A DNA stretch of 64,000 bases, taken from the NCBI GenBank assembly GCA_963850525.1, contig CAWKLQ010000003.1:1-64000 (forward strand). The letters run 5' to 3'. Origin of the DNA: JAEMQF01 sp963850525 (lineage in GTDB: Bacteria > Pseudomonadota > Gammaproteobacteria > Burkholderiales > Burkholderiaceae_C). Below the pieces are notes generated by a model, which saw nothing but the letters and a program-made list of their open reading frames with translations, did no database searches and had not been told where the DNA came from. The position numbers and the translations under genes were made by a program. Shown here one piece after another: positions 7,156 through 16,254 of this stretch (the stretch's first letter is position 1; every line of letters begins with the position of its first letter).

Positions 7156-8145
7156 ATGCGGACATTGCGTGTTTGGTGTGCGGCCGTGATGGTGGCTTTC
7201 GTCGGCTGGCCATCCTTGGCGGCTGCCCAGGGATCCCAAGTCAAGATTGCCTCGTTCCGCAGCTTCGTTTTCCTGCCCGTGTGGGTTGCGAAGGAAGGCG
7301 GATTCTTCGCGAAGGAAGGGATCAACGCCGAAGTCCTTTTCTTCTCAAGTGGCACGGAGATGACCGCGGCGATGTTGAGTCAAAGCGTGCAGTTCGCATC
7401 GACGATGGCAGACCGCCCGATGCTGCTGCGGGAGCGGGGGCAGCAGACGCGGCATCTCATTGCACTGACGACGCAGGCGCCGTACAGCCTGGTCGTCCCC
7501 ATCGGGAGTCCGATCGCGCGCGGGGACCTTGCGGCGCTGAAGGGGAAGAGAATCGCGATCACGCAGAAGGGCAGCGCAACCGACGTGGCGATGCGTGCGA
7601 TCCTCCGTCCGTCGGGGATCGATCCGGACAAGGATGTCGTGCTCATGGCACTCGGACCGCATGAGAACGGCATCGCGGCGCTCAAAGCCGGCCAAGTCGA
7701 TGCGGTCATCCTTTCGGAGCCCGCGACCACCGTGGCGATCAGCAAGGAGAAGCTCGGCAAGGTGATCCTCGACCTGCGACAGGGCGATGGCCCGGCAGGT
7801 GCGAGCCGCAGCACTTTCGCGACCCTCCAGGCGACGGAGGAGTTTGTCAAGGGGAACCCGGAGGTCATTGGCCGGGTGATCTCGGCGCTCTGCAAGGCAA
7901 CCAAGGCAGTCCGAGAAGATCCTCGCAAGTTCGTCCCCGTCGCCAAGAAGTATTTCCCGAATGTGGAGGACGACGTCCTCGAACGGGCCCTGCTGGGAGA
8001 ATCGTCCAGCTACGGATCCGAGATCACCGCGGAAATGATCAAGAGCGTAAGCGACATCAACGTGGCAGTCGCTGTGATCAAAGGGCCGCATGGACTCGAG
8101 GATGTCGTAGTGGCCGCGGAACACCGCTCGCACTGGCGCTGCTGA
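7156..8145 (+). CDS. ABC importer substrate-binding protein, SsuA/TauA/NMT1-like
   Basis: A 329-residue periplasmic binding protein. The first 24 residues (MRTLRVWCAAVMVAFVGWPSLAAA) act as a signal peptide. The mature part starts with the NMT1-type pattern VKIASFRSFVFLPVWVAKEGGFF and has GTEMTAAMLSQSVQFAS in the first lobe and AALKAGQVDAVILSEPA in the second. The family captures sulfonates, nitrate, thiamine precursors or aromatic acids; the ligand here is unknown. A GGAGA ribosome site precedes the ATG at 7156. It is the first gene of a three-gene importer unit behind promoter and dyad site 2. Confidence 0.9.
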   Translation: MRTLRVWCAAVMVAFVGWPSLAAAQGSQVKIASFRSFVFLPVWVAKEGGFFAKEGINAEVLFFSSGTEMTAAMLSQSVQFASTMADRPMLLRERGQQTRHLIALTTQAPYSLVVPIGSPIARGDLAALKGKRIAITQKGSATDVAMRAILRPSGIDPDKDVVLMALGPHENGIAALKAGQVDAVILSEPATTVAISKEKLGKVILDLRQGDGPAGASRSTFATLQATEEFVKGNPEVIGRVISALCKATKAVREDPRKFVPVAKKYFPNVEDDVLERALLGESSSYGSEITAEMIKSVSDINVAVAVIKGPHGLEDVVVAAEHRSHWRC

Positions 8146-8158
8146 GACGGAGTTGCGC

Positions 8159-8953
8159 GTGCAAGCTGCTCAGTCGGAGTTGAGGCTGGAGAGTGTCGGC
8201 GTCGCCTTTCCATCGCGCACGTCGGCGGACGGCGCGCGCTGGGCCGTGCGCAACGTCAGCTTCGATGTGCCGTGCCACCAGTTCTGCTCCATCATCGGCC
8301 CGAGCGGTTGCGGCAAGTCGACCCTGCTCTCCGTCGCTGCCGGACTGCTTGCTCCAGCAGACGGAAGAGTGCTTATCGCAGGCCAGGCCCATCCGGGGAT
8401 CGGCCGGCGCAGCGGCTACATGTTCCAGAAGGACACCCTGGTTCCGTGGCGCACCGCCCTGGGAAACGTGTTGATGCCGATGGAGATCGCTGGCGCAAGC
8501 AATGCCGTGCAAGCCGCAGGCCTGCTCGAGAAGGTGGGGCTAAAGGGATTCGAGGGCCACTATCCCCGCGAGCTGTCGGGCGGAATGCGCAAGCGCGTGC
8601 AGCTTGCGCGGCTGCTTGCGCAGGACCCGGCGATCCTGCTGATGGACGAACCTTTCGGGGCCCTGGATGCACAGACGAAGATGGTGATCCACGGAGAGTT
8701 CTTGCGCTTGTGGGAGAGCTCGCGCCAGACGGTGCTGTTCGTCACGCACGACATCGCAGAGGCCATCGCCTTGTCGGATCGCATCCTCCTCATGTCTCCG
8801 GGCCCCGGGCTGATCCAGGCGGACTATGAGGTGCTGCTGGAGCGCCCTCGAAACGTGGAGACCGTGATCGAGAGTCCCGCCTTTCGCGAGTTGTTCAGAA
8901 GCATCTGGGCGGCTCTGCAAGGGCAAGCGCAAGCCGCGAGGAAAGCTGCGTGA
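8159..8953 (+). CDS. ABC importer ATPase, SsuB/TauB-like
   Basis: A 264-residue ATP-binding subunit. Walker A is GPSGCGKST, the Q-loop lies in YMFQKDTLVPWRT, the signature motif is LSGGMRKRVQLA, Walker B is LLMDEPFGALD and the H-loop is VTHD. These features place it with the taurine/nitrate/sulfonate importer ATPases. A GTG at 8159 with CGGAG just upstream is preferred; a TTG at 8153 is possible. The stop overlaps the permease start by four bases, so the two are translationally coupled. Confidence 0.9.
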   Translation: MQAAQSELRLESVGVAFPSRTSADGARWAVRNVSFDVPCHQFCSIIGPSGCGKSTLLSVAAGLLAPADGRVLIAGQAHPGIGRRSGYMFQKDTLVPWRTALGNVLMPMEIAGASNAVQAAGLLEKVGLKGFEGHYPRELSGGMRKRVQLARLLAQDPAILLMDEPFGALDAQTKMVIHGEFLRLWESSRQTVLFVTHDIAEAIALSDRILLMSPGPGLIQADYEVLLERPRNVETVIESPAFRELFRSIWAALQGQAQAARKAA

Positions 8954-9777
8954 GCGAACCGGCCGACACGGCAGTCCTGATCCGACCGGGTGGAAGCGGA
9001 CCCTGGCGCCACCGGGACACGCTGATTGCGATTGCGCTGCGCCTGCTGGTCGCGCTGATCATCATCGCTGCCTGGGAAGCGGTGATCGTCTTCAATCTGT
9101 CCACCGCCTTCTGGATCAGCCAGCCGCGGCTGCTCGCGCAGCGGCTTGCGCAGGATGTCGCATCGCTCGAATTCTGGTACGACGTGCTCATCACGCTTTA
9201 CGAAACCACCATCGGCTTCATCGTCGGATGTGCGTCCGGCGGCATTGCCGGCTATGTGCTGGCACGGCACCGGCTCCTGGACACGGCACTCGACCCTTAC
9301 CTGAGCGCCCTCTACAGCCTGCCGCGCATTGCGCTTGCGCCTCTGTTCATCTTGTGGTTCGGGATCGGCCTGGCCTCGAAGGTCGCCCTGGCCGTCTCCA
9401 TCGTCTTCTTCATCCTGCTCTACAGCGTCTACAGCGGCGTTCGCGCGGTCGACCGGGAACTGCTGGATGCCGTGCGCACCATGGGTGCGAGCCGCAACTA
9501 CCTCACGCGGAGAATCATCTTGCCGAGTTGCATTCCCTGGATCTTTTCGGGGATGCGGATCGCGCTCGGAATGGCCCTGACCGGGACCGTCGTCGGAGAA
9601 ATGATGGCCTCGCAGCACGGCATCGGCCGCCTCATCTCGGTGGCGAGCGGCAGCTTCGACACGACCGGCGTCTTCGCGTCGCTCACGGTTCTCGCTGTCA
9701 TGGCGATGCTGCTCGGCGCAGGCATGAATGCCATCGAGCGCCGCATGCAAAGGTGGCAAGGCGAGCCCCAGCGCTGA
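8950..9777 (+). CDS. ABC importer permease, SsuC/TauC-like
   Basis: A 275-residue inner-membrane permease with about six hydrophobic segments, the first at residues 28-48 (ALRLLVALIIIAAWEAVIVF). The cytoplasmic EAA-type loop that contacts the ATPase reads DAVRTMGASRNYLTRRIILPS. It starts with GTG in a GTGA overlap with the ATPase stop. With the two preceding genes it makes a complete importer: one binding protein, one ATPase and one homodimeric permease. Confidence 0.9.
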   Translation: MSEPADTAVLIRPGGSGPWRHRDTLIAIALRLLVALIIIAAWEAVIVFNLSTAFWISQPRLLAQRLAQDVASLEFWYDVLITLYETTIGFIVGCASGGIAGYVLARHRLLDTALDPYLSALYSLPRIALAPLFILWFGIGLASKVALAVSIVFFILLYSVYSGVRAVDRELLDAVRTMGASRNYLTRRIILPSCIPWIFSGMRIALGMALTGTVVGEMMASQHGIGRLISVASGSFDTTGVFASLTVLAVMAMLLGAGMNAIERRMQRWQGEPQR

Positions 9778-9811
9778 AGATGGCTGCCGGCCCTTTCTTG
9801 ATCACATTGAA

Positions 9812-9826
9812 TGTCGACCATCGACA
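9812..9826. promoter_or_regulatory. Putative GntR operator, site 3
   Basis: TGTCGACCATCGACA is a perfect TGTCG-N5-CGACA dyad, in the 64-base gap between the permease and the CoA-transferase gene and 15 bases before the latter's start. Together with sites 1 and 2 it argues that the long downstream operon has its own regulated promoter. No convincing -35/-10 pair was seen next to it. Confidence 0.65.
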
Positions 9827-9841
9827 GAGTGGAGTCTTGTC

Positions 9842-11047
9842 TTGACCTTACCTCTCAAAGGGATCCGCGTCCTCGACCTCACCCGCGCTGCAGCCGGGCC
9901 CTTCTGCACGATGATTCTGGGCGACTTCGGCGCCGACGTCGTCAAGGTCGAAGCGTCACCCGACGGCGACCTGCTGCGCGCCTTCGGCCCGTTCCACGAG
10001 GGCGAAGGGACATATTTCCTCAGCATCAACCGCAACAAGCGCAGCGTCGCCCTGAATTTCCGCTCCGATGAGGGGCGAGCGCTGCTGCGTGAACTCGCCT
10101 TGCAGGCGGACGTCGTCGTCGAAAATTTCAAGCCAGGTGTGGCCGCCCAGATGGGACTCGGTGCCGAGGAACTCCGTGTCGACAATCCCGGCCTGATTTA
10201 CGCCAGCATCAGCGGCTTCGGTTCGAGCGGTCCGTATGGCGACTGGCCGGGGGTCGATCAGATCGCGCAGGGCATGTCGGGCTACATGAGCGTCACCGGC
10301 ACGGTGCAAAGTGGCCCGACCCGAGTCGGCGTGCCCCTGGGCGACCTCACCGCAGGCATGTGGGCGGCGATCGGCATCCTGGCTGCGCTGTACGAGCGAC
10401 GCGACACCGGCAAGGGCGATCGCGTCGAAACGTCGCTCCTGTCGTCGTTGCTGGGATTGCTGTGCGTGCAAGGCCAGAGGTACCTGAGCCTCGGCGAGGT
10501 CGCGGAGCCCGCCGGCAACCAGCATCCGGTGATTTGCCCTTACGGGATCGTCAAGACCTCGGACGGCCCGCTCAATGTCTGCGTGGCCTCACCGAGGATG
10601 TGGCAAGACCTGTGCAAGGTCATCGGCCGGGAAGACCTCATCGAACATCCGGACTATGCGGACAACTCGGCACGCCTTCGCAACCGCGACGCGTTGATGC
10701 AGCTCCTGGACGAAGCGTTCCAGCGCGACACGCAACTCAGTTGGACAACCCGTCTGATCTCCACCGGCGTGCCCGCCGGCCCGATCTACACCACTGCCCA
10801 GGCGTTCACCGACCCTCACGTGATGGCGACCGGCGTCGTCGAAAGCATTGCGCACCCCACCATCGGCCCGTTGAATCTGGTGGGCAACCCCGCGAAGCTC
10901 GGAAGCCTCGGCGGCAAGAGTGTGCATCGGCCGCCGCCGCTTCTTGGGGAGCACAGCCGCGAGGCGCTGCAGGCCTGGGGAATCACGAAGGAGCGCATCG
11001 ATGGGCTCCTGTCGAGCCACGTATTGCAAGCACTCACGGAGAATTGA
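9842..11047 (+). CDS. CaiB/BaiF-family CoA transferase or racemase
   Basis: A 401-residue class III CoA-transferase, typical length. The N-terminal signature GIRVLDLTRAAAGPFCTM, the ADVVKVE segment and the NKRSVALNF region are all present. GVDQIAQGMSG holds the aspartate expected to form the acyl-enzyme intermediate. The family includes formyl-CoA transferases, carnitine CoA transferases and alpha-methylacyl-CoA racemases, so the sequence alone does not separate CoA transfer from epimerisation. The TTG at 9842 has GTGGAG seven bases upstream. It opens a long co-directional operon with two CoA ligases. Confidence 0.9.
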   Translation: MTLPLKGIRVLDLTRAAAGPFCTMILGDFGADVVKVEASPDGDLLRAFGPFHEGEGTYFLSINRNKRSVALNFRSDEGRALLRELALQADVVVENFKPGVAAQMGLGAEELRVDNPGLIYASISGFGSSGPYGDWPGVDQIAQGMSGYMSVTGTVQSGPTRVGVPLGDLTAGMWAAIGILAALYERRDTGKGDRVETSLLSSLLGLLCVQGQRYLSLGEVAEPAGNQHPVICPYGIVKTSDGPLNVCVASPRMWQDLCKVIGREDLIEHPDYADNSARLRNRDALMQLLDEAFQRDTQLSWTTRLISTGVPAGPIYTTAQAFTDPHVMATGVVESIAHPTIGPLNLVGNPAKLGSLGGKSVHRPPPLLGEHSREALQAWGITKERIDGLLSSHVLQALTEN

Positions 11048-12001
11048 ATGTACGGTGAAGAGTTGGCCTACGTGGCCGTTGTCGTCGATGACGTGGAAGC
11101 CGCCGCGCGCGTCTGGGAGAGGGACTTCGGGCTGGTTCGGTCCGAACATCGTGCGGGCGATGCAGGCTCGGTTCCGATGTTCAGCGTCGGCCAGTCGGCC
11201 CTGGCGCTGTTCGCAAAAGGCGATCGCCACGTGGGCGGCGAGACACGCACGGGGGTCCACCACATCGCCCTTGCGGTGAAGGACATTGAGGAAGCGGCCA
11301 CGACGGTAAAGGCGCGCGGGCTGCGCGGCGAGACTGGCGAGTTCGAGGCCGGTCTGGATGGCCGCTCCCGCTACCTGCTTTCGGTCCAGGCAACGAACGG
11401 CGTGAAGACCTGGCTGACCGAGCCCATTGACCGACCCGCAGGGGAATCGAGCTTCGTCATGCGCCTGGATCACCTGGGGATCGTCGGCACCGACAATCCC
11501 CTGTCAATGCAGACCTACTGCAACCGTCTCGGATGCAAATTCCTTGGCGAGCAAACCGACACCGAAGTGCAGATCTCGGTCGAGCACTTCGTGTTCAAGA
11601 ACGCAGAGGGCAAGGTCCATACGGTGGTGCACAACCGGCCCGCGCAGTTCATCGCTGCCGTGCATGATCTGTTCATCGGCGTGGGCGACTGCGAGTTGGA
11701 GATCATCCAGACCCTGCCGACGCATACCTCGGCCAGAGCGTCCGGTCACCATGCGGGTGATACGCGCCAGGATCATGGTGCGGTCGCCCGCTTTCTGGAG
11801 ACGCGCGGGCCGGGGCTGCACCACATTGCCTTTCGCGTCGACAAACTCGACGAGCGACTGGAAACGCTGAGAGCCGCCGGTCACCGCATGATCGACCAGC
11901 GCGGTCGACCCGGAGCGCGCGGCTCACGCATCGGCTTCATTCACCCGAAGTCCACCGGCGGCGTGCTTTCGCATCTGGTCGAGCGGGCAGACGAACTCTG
12001 A
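11048..12001 (+). CDS. Double VOC-domain protein, methylmalonyl-CoA-epimerase-like
   Basis: A 317-residue protein with two glyoxalase/VOC domains (about residues 1-130 and 137-312). The second resembles methylmalonyl-CoA epimerase: RLDHLGIV with a metal-type histidine near 142, PGLHHIAFRVD near 259, and HPKSTGGVLSHLVE near the end with the last glutamate. The first domain lacks the usual opening histidine (LAYVAVVVDD), so it may be structural. The start codon follows the CoA-transferase stop with no gap. Epimerisation or cleavage of a CoA thioester is plausible but unproven. A paralogue lies at 16255. Confidence 0.85.
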   Translation: MYGEELAYVAVVVDDVEAAARVWERDFGLVRSEHRAGDAGSVPMFSVGQSALALFAKGDRHVGGETRTGVHHIALAVKDIEEAATTVKARGLRGETGEFEAGLDGRSRYLLSVQATNGVKTWLTEPIDRPAGESSFVMRLDHLGIVGTDNPLSMQTYCNRLGCKFLGEQTDTEVQISVEHFVFKNAEGKVHTVVHNRPAQFIAAVHDLFIGVGDCELEIIQTLPTHTSARASGHHAGDTRQDHGAVARFLETRGPGLHHIAFRVDKLDERLETLRAAGHRMIDQRGRPGARGSRIGFIHPKSTGGVLSHLVERADEL

Positions 12002-12010
12002 GACAGCTCG

Positions 12011-12574
12011 ATGCAAAGCCATCGCTATCACGTTGGAAATGTGCTTGCTTATGGCACCACCCTGCCCGAGCTCGCGCAGGATGCTTTCCTCGCCGCGACG
12101 GCCACCGTGATTGGTGACGTCCACGTGGGCGCACAGGCCAGCATCTGGTATGGCTGCATCCTGCGCGGCGATGTGCAGCGGATCCGCGTCGGGGCGCGCA
12201 GCAACCTGCAGGACGGCACCATCGTGCACGTGTCTCCCCAGGATCGCCCGACGACCATCGGCTGCGATGTCCTGGTGGGTCATTCCGTGATGTTGCACGG
12301 CTGCACGCTCGAAGACGACAGCTTCGTTGGCATGCGTGCAACGCTGCTGAATGGGGCCGTCGTCGAGAGCGGCGCCATCGTCGCCGCGGGGGCGCTCGTG
12401 GTCGAGGACACCCGGGTGGCCAGCGGCGAGCTTTGGGGTGGAGCACCCGCGCGCCGAATGCGCGAAGTCAGGGCAGAGGAACTGCAGGCGATGCGCGAAG
12501 CGGTCCGGCACTACATCGTGCTGGCAGCTGACCATGCGCGGCTTGCGCGGCAGGCGCACCGGAGCGACTCGTGA
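12011..12574 (+). CDS. Gamma-carbonic-anhydrase-like left-handed beta-helix protein
   Basis: A 187-residue hexapeptide-repeat protein with the isoleucine-patch periodicity of a left-handed beta-helix (ATVIGDVHVGAQASIW, then GCILRGDVQRIRVG). Zinc-type histidines appear in DGTIVHVS and GHSVMLHGC, as in gamma carbonic anhydrases and the PaaY/CaiE group. PaaY acts as a thioesterase that rescues CoA in phenylacetate degradation, so a housekeeping CoA-release role fits a CoA-dependent operon better than CO2 hydration. It overlaps the next gene by four bases. Confidence 0.85.
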   Translation: MQSHRYHVGNVLAYGTTLPELAQDAFLAATATVIGDVHVGAQASIWYGCILRGDVQRIRVGARSNLQDGTIVHVSPQDRPTTIGCDVLVGHSVMLHGCTLEDDSFVGMRATLLNGAVVESGAIVAAGALVVEDTRVASGELWGGAPARRMREVRAEELQAMREAVRHYIVLAADHARLARQAHRSDS

Positions 12575-14154
12575 TCGATATACGGCCGCTCTCCCTCACG
12601 CAGGTGCTGGCGCATCACGCGCGCTTGACGCCTGCCAAGACCGCGGTCGTGTGCGGGACGCAGCGAAGAACCTGGGCCGAACTGGTGAACCGGACGAACC
12701 AGATCGCCAACAAGCTGGTCGCCCTGGGGCTGCGCCGCGGCGACAAGGTCGCGACACTCCTGAACAACTCCATCGAACAGCTCGAAATCACGCTCGGAAC
12801 GATCGCAGCCGGGTGCGTGATCGTGCCGCTCAGTGTCTTGATGGCCAGGGACTCGCTTGCCGCGATGATCCAGAACTCGCAAGCGAAGCTGCTCTTCGCC
12901 TCCGAGGACACGCTGGAGCAGGTCGAGACCCTGCGCGCCGAATTGACAGGGATTGCGGACGCTGGAGGTTTCGTCGCGATCGGCGCCGGCAGGGCGGGCT
13001 GGATCGACTATGGCGTTTGGAGTGCCGGATCGCCGGGCACGGACCCCGGCGTGCAGAGCCGCTTCGAAGACACCATCAGCATCCTCTACACCTCGGGCAC
13101 GACGGGCGTTCCCAAAGGGATGGAACACAGCCATTGGGCGCGGCTGCTCTATCCTCTGGCGCTCGGTCCGCTGATGCACATCGACGACGCCAGCCGCACC
13201 ATCCTGACCACACCCATATACCACAACGGGACCTGGGTCACGATGCTGCCGACGCTTTACGCAGGAGGCACGGTGGTGATCCTGCCAAAGTTCAGTGTCG
13301 AGAGTTTCCACGAGACCGTCAAGCGCGAGGCCTGCACGCACGCCTTCATGGTGCCGACCCAGCTGGTGATGATGCATGACAAGACGAAATTCCGGCCCGC
13401 GATGCTGCGCACGATGAGGGTCATCATGTCGGCGGGGTCGCCACTTTCCAGCGACACTTTCCGCGCTGTCCAGGAAGGTCTTCCGGAGCTTGAGCTGTGC
13501 GAGATCTATGGCATGGGCGAGGGCTTCATGACTTTCGTCGGGCGCCGCGACTACGCCGCCGGCAAGGCAGGTTCGGTCGGCCGTCCCATCGCCACAGTGG
13601 ATACCGACATTCGCATCATCGGGCCGGATGACTCCGAGCTTCCCCCAGGCGGCGTGGGCGAGATCGTCGGCTACAGCGCGCTGCTCCTGAAGGGCTACCA
13701 CCGGGATCCCGACAGGACGGCTGCGTCGCTCTGGAAGCACCCGGACACCGGGCGCGCGTACCTGCGCAGCGGCGACGTGGGCTACTACGACGCCGACGGC
13801 TACCTGCACCTCTCCGGTCGTGTCAAGGACATGATCATTTCAGGCGGAGTGAAGGTGTACGCCGTCGATCTCGAAGACGTCTTCATGCAGCACCCCGAAG
13901 TCCAGGAGGTGGCCGTGATCGGCGTTCCGCACGAGAAGTGGGGTGAGACACCATTGCTGCTGGCCGTCATGCGTCCAGGCGCGCGGATTTCCGAGGCGCA
14001 GCTCCTGGAATGGGGCAACGCGCGCTTGGGGAAGACGCAGCGCGTGTCACGCGTCGAATTTCGAACTTCATTTCCAAGAAACACGCTCGACAAGATCCTC
14101 AAGCGGGAGCTTCGCGAGCCGTACTGGGCCGGCATGAGCCGGCCGATCTCGTGA
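12571..14154 (+). CDS. Acyl-CoA ligase (AMP-binding family), first copy
   Basis: A 527-residue adenylate-forming enzyme. The P-loop motif reads LYTSGTTGVPKGMEHSH, the ATP/hinge region has YGMGEG and GDVGYYDADGYLHLSGRVKDM, and a lysine-rich end (RNTLDKILKREL) carries the expected catalytic lysine. Such enzymes activate a carboxylic acid with ATP and join it to CoA. GTG at 12571 sits in a GTGA overlap with the preceding stop. The presence of a second ligase in the same operon suggests two acids, or a parent acid and a later intermediate. Confidence 0.92.
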   Translation: MIDIRPLSLTQVLAHHARLTPAKTAVVCGTQRRTWAELVNRTNQIANKLVALGLRRGDKVATLLNNSIEQLEITLGTIAAGCVIVPLSVLMARDSLAAMIQNSQAKLLFASEDTLEQVETLRAELTGIADAGGFVAIGAGRAGWIDYGVWSAGSPGTDPGVQSRFEDTISILYTSGTTGVPKGMEHSHWARLLYPLALGPLMHIDDASRTILTTPIYHNGTWVTMLPTLYAGGTVVILPKFSVESFHETVKREACTHAFMVPTQLVMMHDKTKFRPAMLRTMRVIMSAGSPLSSDTFRAVQEGLPELELCEIYGMGEGFMTFVGRRDYAAGKAGSVGRPIATVDTDIRIIGPDDSELPPGGVGEIVGYSALLLKGYHRDPDRTAASLWKHPDTGRAYLRSGDVGYYDADGYLHLSGRVKDMIISGGVKVYAVDLEDVFMQHPEVQEVAVIGVPHEKWGETPLLLAVMRPGARISEAQLLEWGNARLGKTQRVSRVEFRTSFPRNTLDKILKRELREPYWAGMSRPIS

Positions 14155-14182
14155 GACTTGAACACACCACCAGGAGACGAAG

Positions 14183-15394
14183 ATGAGACACACAGTCAGG
14201 AAGTGGATGATTTGCGGGGTGCTGTTGCAGACCCTGGCCGCGGCTGCGTTCGCGCAGGTGTCAGACAACGTAGTGAAGATCGGGGTCCTCAACGACGCGA
14301 CCGGACCGTACGCGGATCTCTCCGGCCCGGGCTCGGTGCTGGCCGTGCGCATGGCGGTCGAGGACTTCGGAGGCAAGGTCAACGGCCAGCCGATCGAAGT
14401 CGTCAGCGCCAATCACCAGAACAAGTCCGACATCGGCGCCGGCATCGCGCGCGAATGGTTTGACGCGGGCAAGGTCGACATCATCGTCGACCTCTCCAAT
14501 TCGGCCGTCGCTCTGGCCGTGCAGCAGCTCGCCCGCGAAAAAAACAAGGTCGCGATTGCGGCTGCGGTGGGCACGGTCGACTTCACCGGAAAGTCCTGCG
14601 CGCCCACGACGATGTCTTGGCTTTATGACAGCTATGCACTCGCGAACAGCTCCCTCAACGCGGCTGTCAAGAGCGGTCTGGACACGTGGTATTTCATCGT
14701 GGTGGACTACGCCTTCGGTATCTCCATGCAGGCGGATGCGACACGCGCGGTGACCGCTGCCGGCGGCAAGGTGCTGGGCAGTGTGCGGCATCCGCTCAAC
14801 TCGTCGGACTACAGCTCCTATTTGCTGCAGGCGCAGGCTTCGGGAGCGAAGGCGGTCCTGTTCGCCAACGGCGGCGCGGATCTGATCAACGGTCTGAAGC
14901 AGGCCAAGGAGTTCGGCCTGACCGCGCGCGGGCAGAAGATGGTCACGCCGCTGATGTTCCTGACCGACGTGCATAGCCTCGGCCTGGAGTCGGCACAGGG
15001 GCTGCGTTTCGCGACGGGTTTCTACTGGGACCGCACCGACGAAACGCGTCAATGGGCGCGCCGGTTTTTCGAGCGGCACAAGGCGATGCCCACCATGGTG
15101 CACGCCAGCATGTATTCGGCGGTGCGGCACTATCTGGCTGGCGTACGCGACGCGAAGACGGACGAAGCCCAGGCGGTGGTGGCGAAAATGCGCGCCACAC
15201 CGGTCAATGATTTCTATGCGAAGGACGGACGGCTCCGCGCCGACGGCCGCCTCGTCCACGACATGTACTTGGCTGAAGTGAAGAAGCCGCAGGACTCCAA
15301 GATGCCCTACGACTACTACACGATCGTGCGCACCATTCCGGGTGTCGAAGCATTCCGCTCCGCTGAAGAGGGTGGCTGTCCGCTCGTGAAGTAG
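14183..15394 (+). CDS. Liv-type ABC importer substrate-binding protein
   Basis: A 403-residue periplasmic binding protein of the branched-chain amino acid type. A signal peptide ends near residue 24 (TLAAAAFAQ). The mature protein starts VVKIGVLNDATGPYADLSGPG, the usual family opening, and continues with GGKVNGQPIEVV. AGGAGA precedes the ATG. Many members bind aromatic or aliphatic acids rather than amino acids, and its place between CoA ligase and crotonase genes favours such a ligand. It belongs with livGFHM, which lie 4.3 kb downstream in the same operon. Confidence 0.92.
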   Translation: MRHTVRKWMICGVLLQTLAAAAFAQVSDNVVKIGVLNDATGPYADLSGPGSVLAVRMAVEDFGGKVNGQPIEVVSANHQNKSDIGAGIAREWFDAGKVDIIVDLSNSAVALAVQQLAREKNKVAIAAAVGTVDFTGKSCAPTTMSWLYDSYALANSSLNAAVKSGLDTWYFIVVDYAFGISMQADATRAVTAAGGKVLGSVRHPLNSSDYSSYLLQAQASGAKAVLFANGGADLINGLKQAKEFGLTARGQKMVTPLMFLTDVHSLGLESAQGLRFATGFYWDRTDETRQWARRFFERHKAMPTMVHASMYSAVRHYLAGVRDAKTDEAQAVVAKMRATPVNDFYAKDGRLRADGRLVHDMYLAEVKKPQDSKMPYDYYTIVRTIPGVEAFRSAEEGGCPLVK

Positions 15395-15401
15395 CGCTGA
15401 C

Positions 15402-16196
15402 ATGGCACTCGACCCGAACCCGCACCTCTACCTGCAGCGCGATGGCGACATCGGCCGGCTGGTCATCGATCGGCCGGCAAAGCGCAATGCACTTTGCCTG
15501 GCCATGTGGCAGGCGATTCCTCCTCTGATCGAGCAGGTGGAGAACGATCAAGCCATCAAAGTCCTCATCGTCGAGGGCGTCGACGAGATCGCTTTCGCCG
15601 CTGGCGCAGACATCGACGAGATCGAGGCGCATGCCGGCAGCGAAGAACTCGCCTGGAAGTTCATGGACGCGGTTCACTTCGCGGAAACCGCCATCGGCAG
15701 CTGCACCAAGCCTGTCATCGCGATGATCCGGGGCGACTGCATCGGCGGTGGCATTGAGCTCGCACTCGCTTGCGACCTGCGTTTCGCACAAGCTGGCTCT
15801 CGATTCGGCATCCCGGCGGCGAAGCTCGGAGTGGTCTACAGCCTCGCCTCGACATCGCGGCTGGTGCAGCTGGTCGGACCGGGACTCGCGCGAGACTACC
15901 TTTTCAGCGGCCGACTCTTCGACTCGGCGCAAGCGCGCGCAGATGGCCTGATCGACCGTGAGATTGCGGCTGACGCGATCGTGAACGAGACCCGTGCCTA
16001 TGCCGAGACTCTTTGCCGCCGCTCGCAATGGTCGATCCGTGCCGCGAAGGCTGTGATCCGCGCGGCACTAGCGGGCGAGCAGACCGAGTCCGATGAAGTT
16101 CGTCGCTGGCGCGGCGGATCGTTTCTGAGCGCCGACCTGAAGGAGGGCGTGCGCGCCTTCCACGAGCGTCGCGCCGCAGCTTTCCCGTGGCGGTGA
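15402..16196 (+). CDS. Crotonase-family protein with altered catalytic residues
   Basis: A 264-residue crotonase-fold protein. The oxyanion-hole segments AAGADIDEI and GDCIGGGIELALACDLRFA are intact, so a CoA thioester should still bind. The first catalytic glutamate of enoyl-CoA hydratase, expected in the PE pair after the FG motif, is alanine here (FGIPAAKLG). The second aligns with aspartate (ARDYLFSG). Simple hydration is therefore doubtful; isomerase, decarboxylase, hydrolase or C-C lyase chemistry are alternatives. The start is seven bases after the binding-protein stop. Confidence 0.9.
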   Translation: MALDPNPHLYLQRDGDIGRLVIDRPAKRNALCLAMWQAIPPLIEQVENDQAIKVLIVEGVDEIAFAAGADIDEIEAHAGSEELAWKFMDAVHFAETAIGSCTKPVIAMIRGDCIGGGIELALACDLRFAQAGSRFGIPAAKLGVVYSLASTSRLVQLVGPGLARDYLFSGRLFDSAQARADGLIDREIAADAIVNETRAYAETLCRRSQWSIRAAKAVIRAALAGEQTESDEVRRWRGGSFLSADLKEGVRAFHERRAAAFPWR

Positions 16197-16254
16197 GCGC
16201 GGACCTGCGCGGCAGCAACCGACACACTGAACGTTTTGCAAAGAGGATGCAGCA

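Noticed and set aside
10177..10191. TGTCGACAATCCCGG, a partial match to the GntR dyad
   Set aside because: It lies inside the CaiB coding region and lacks the CGAC right arm, so it looks like chance codon sequence.
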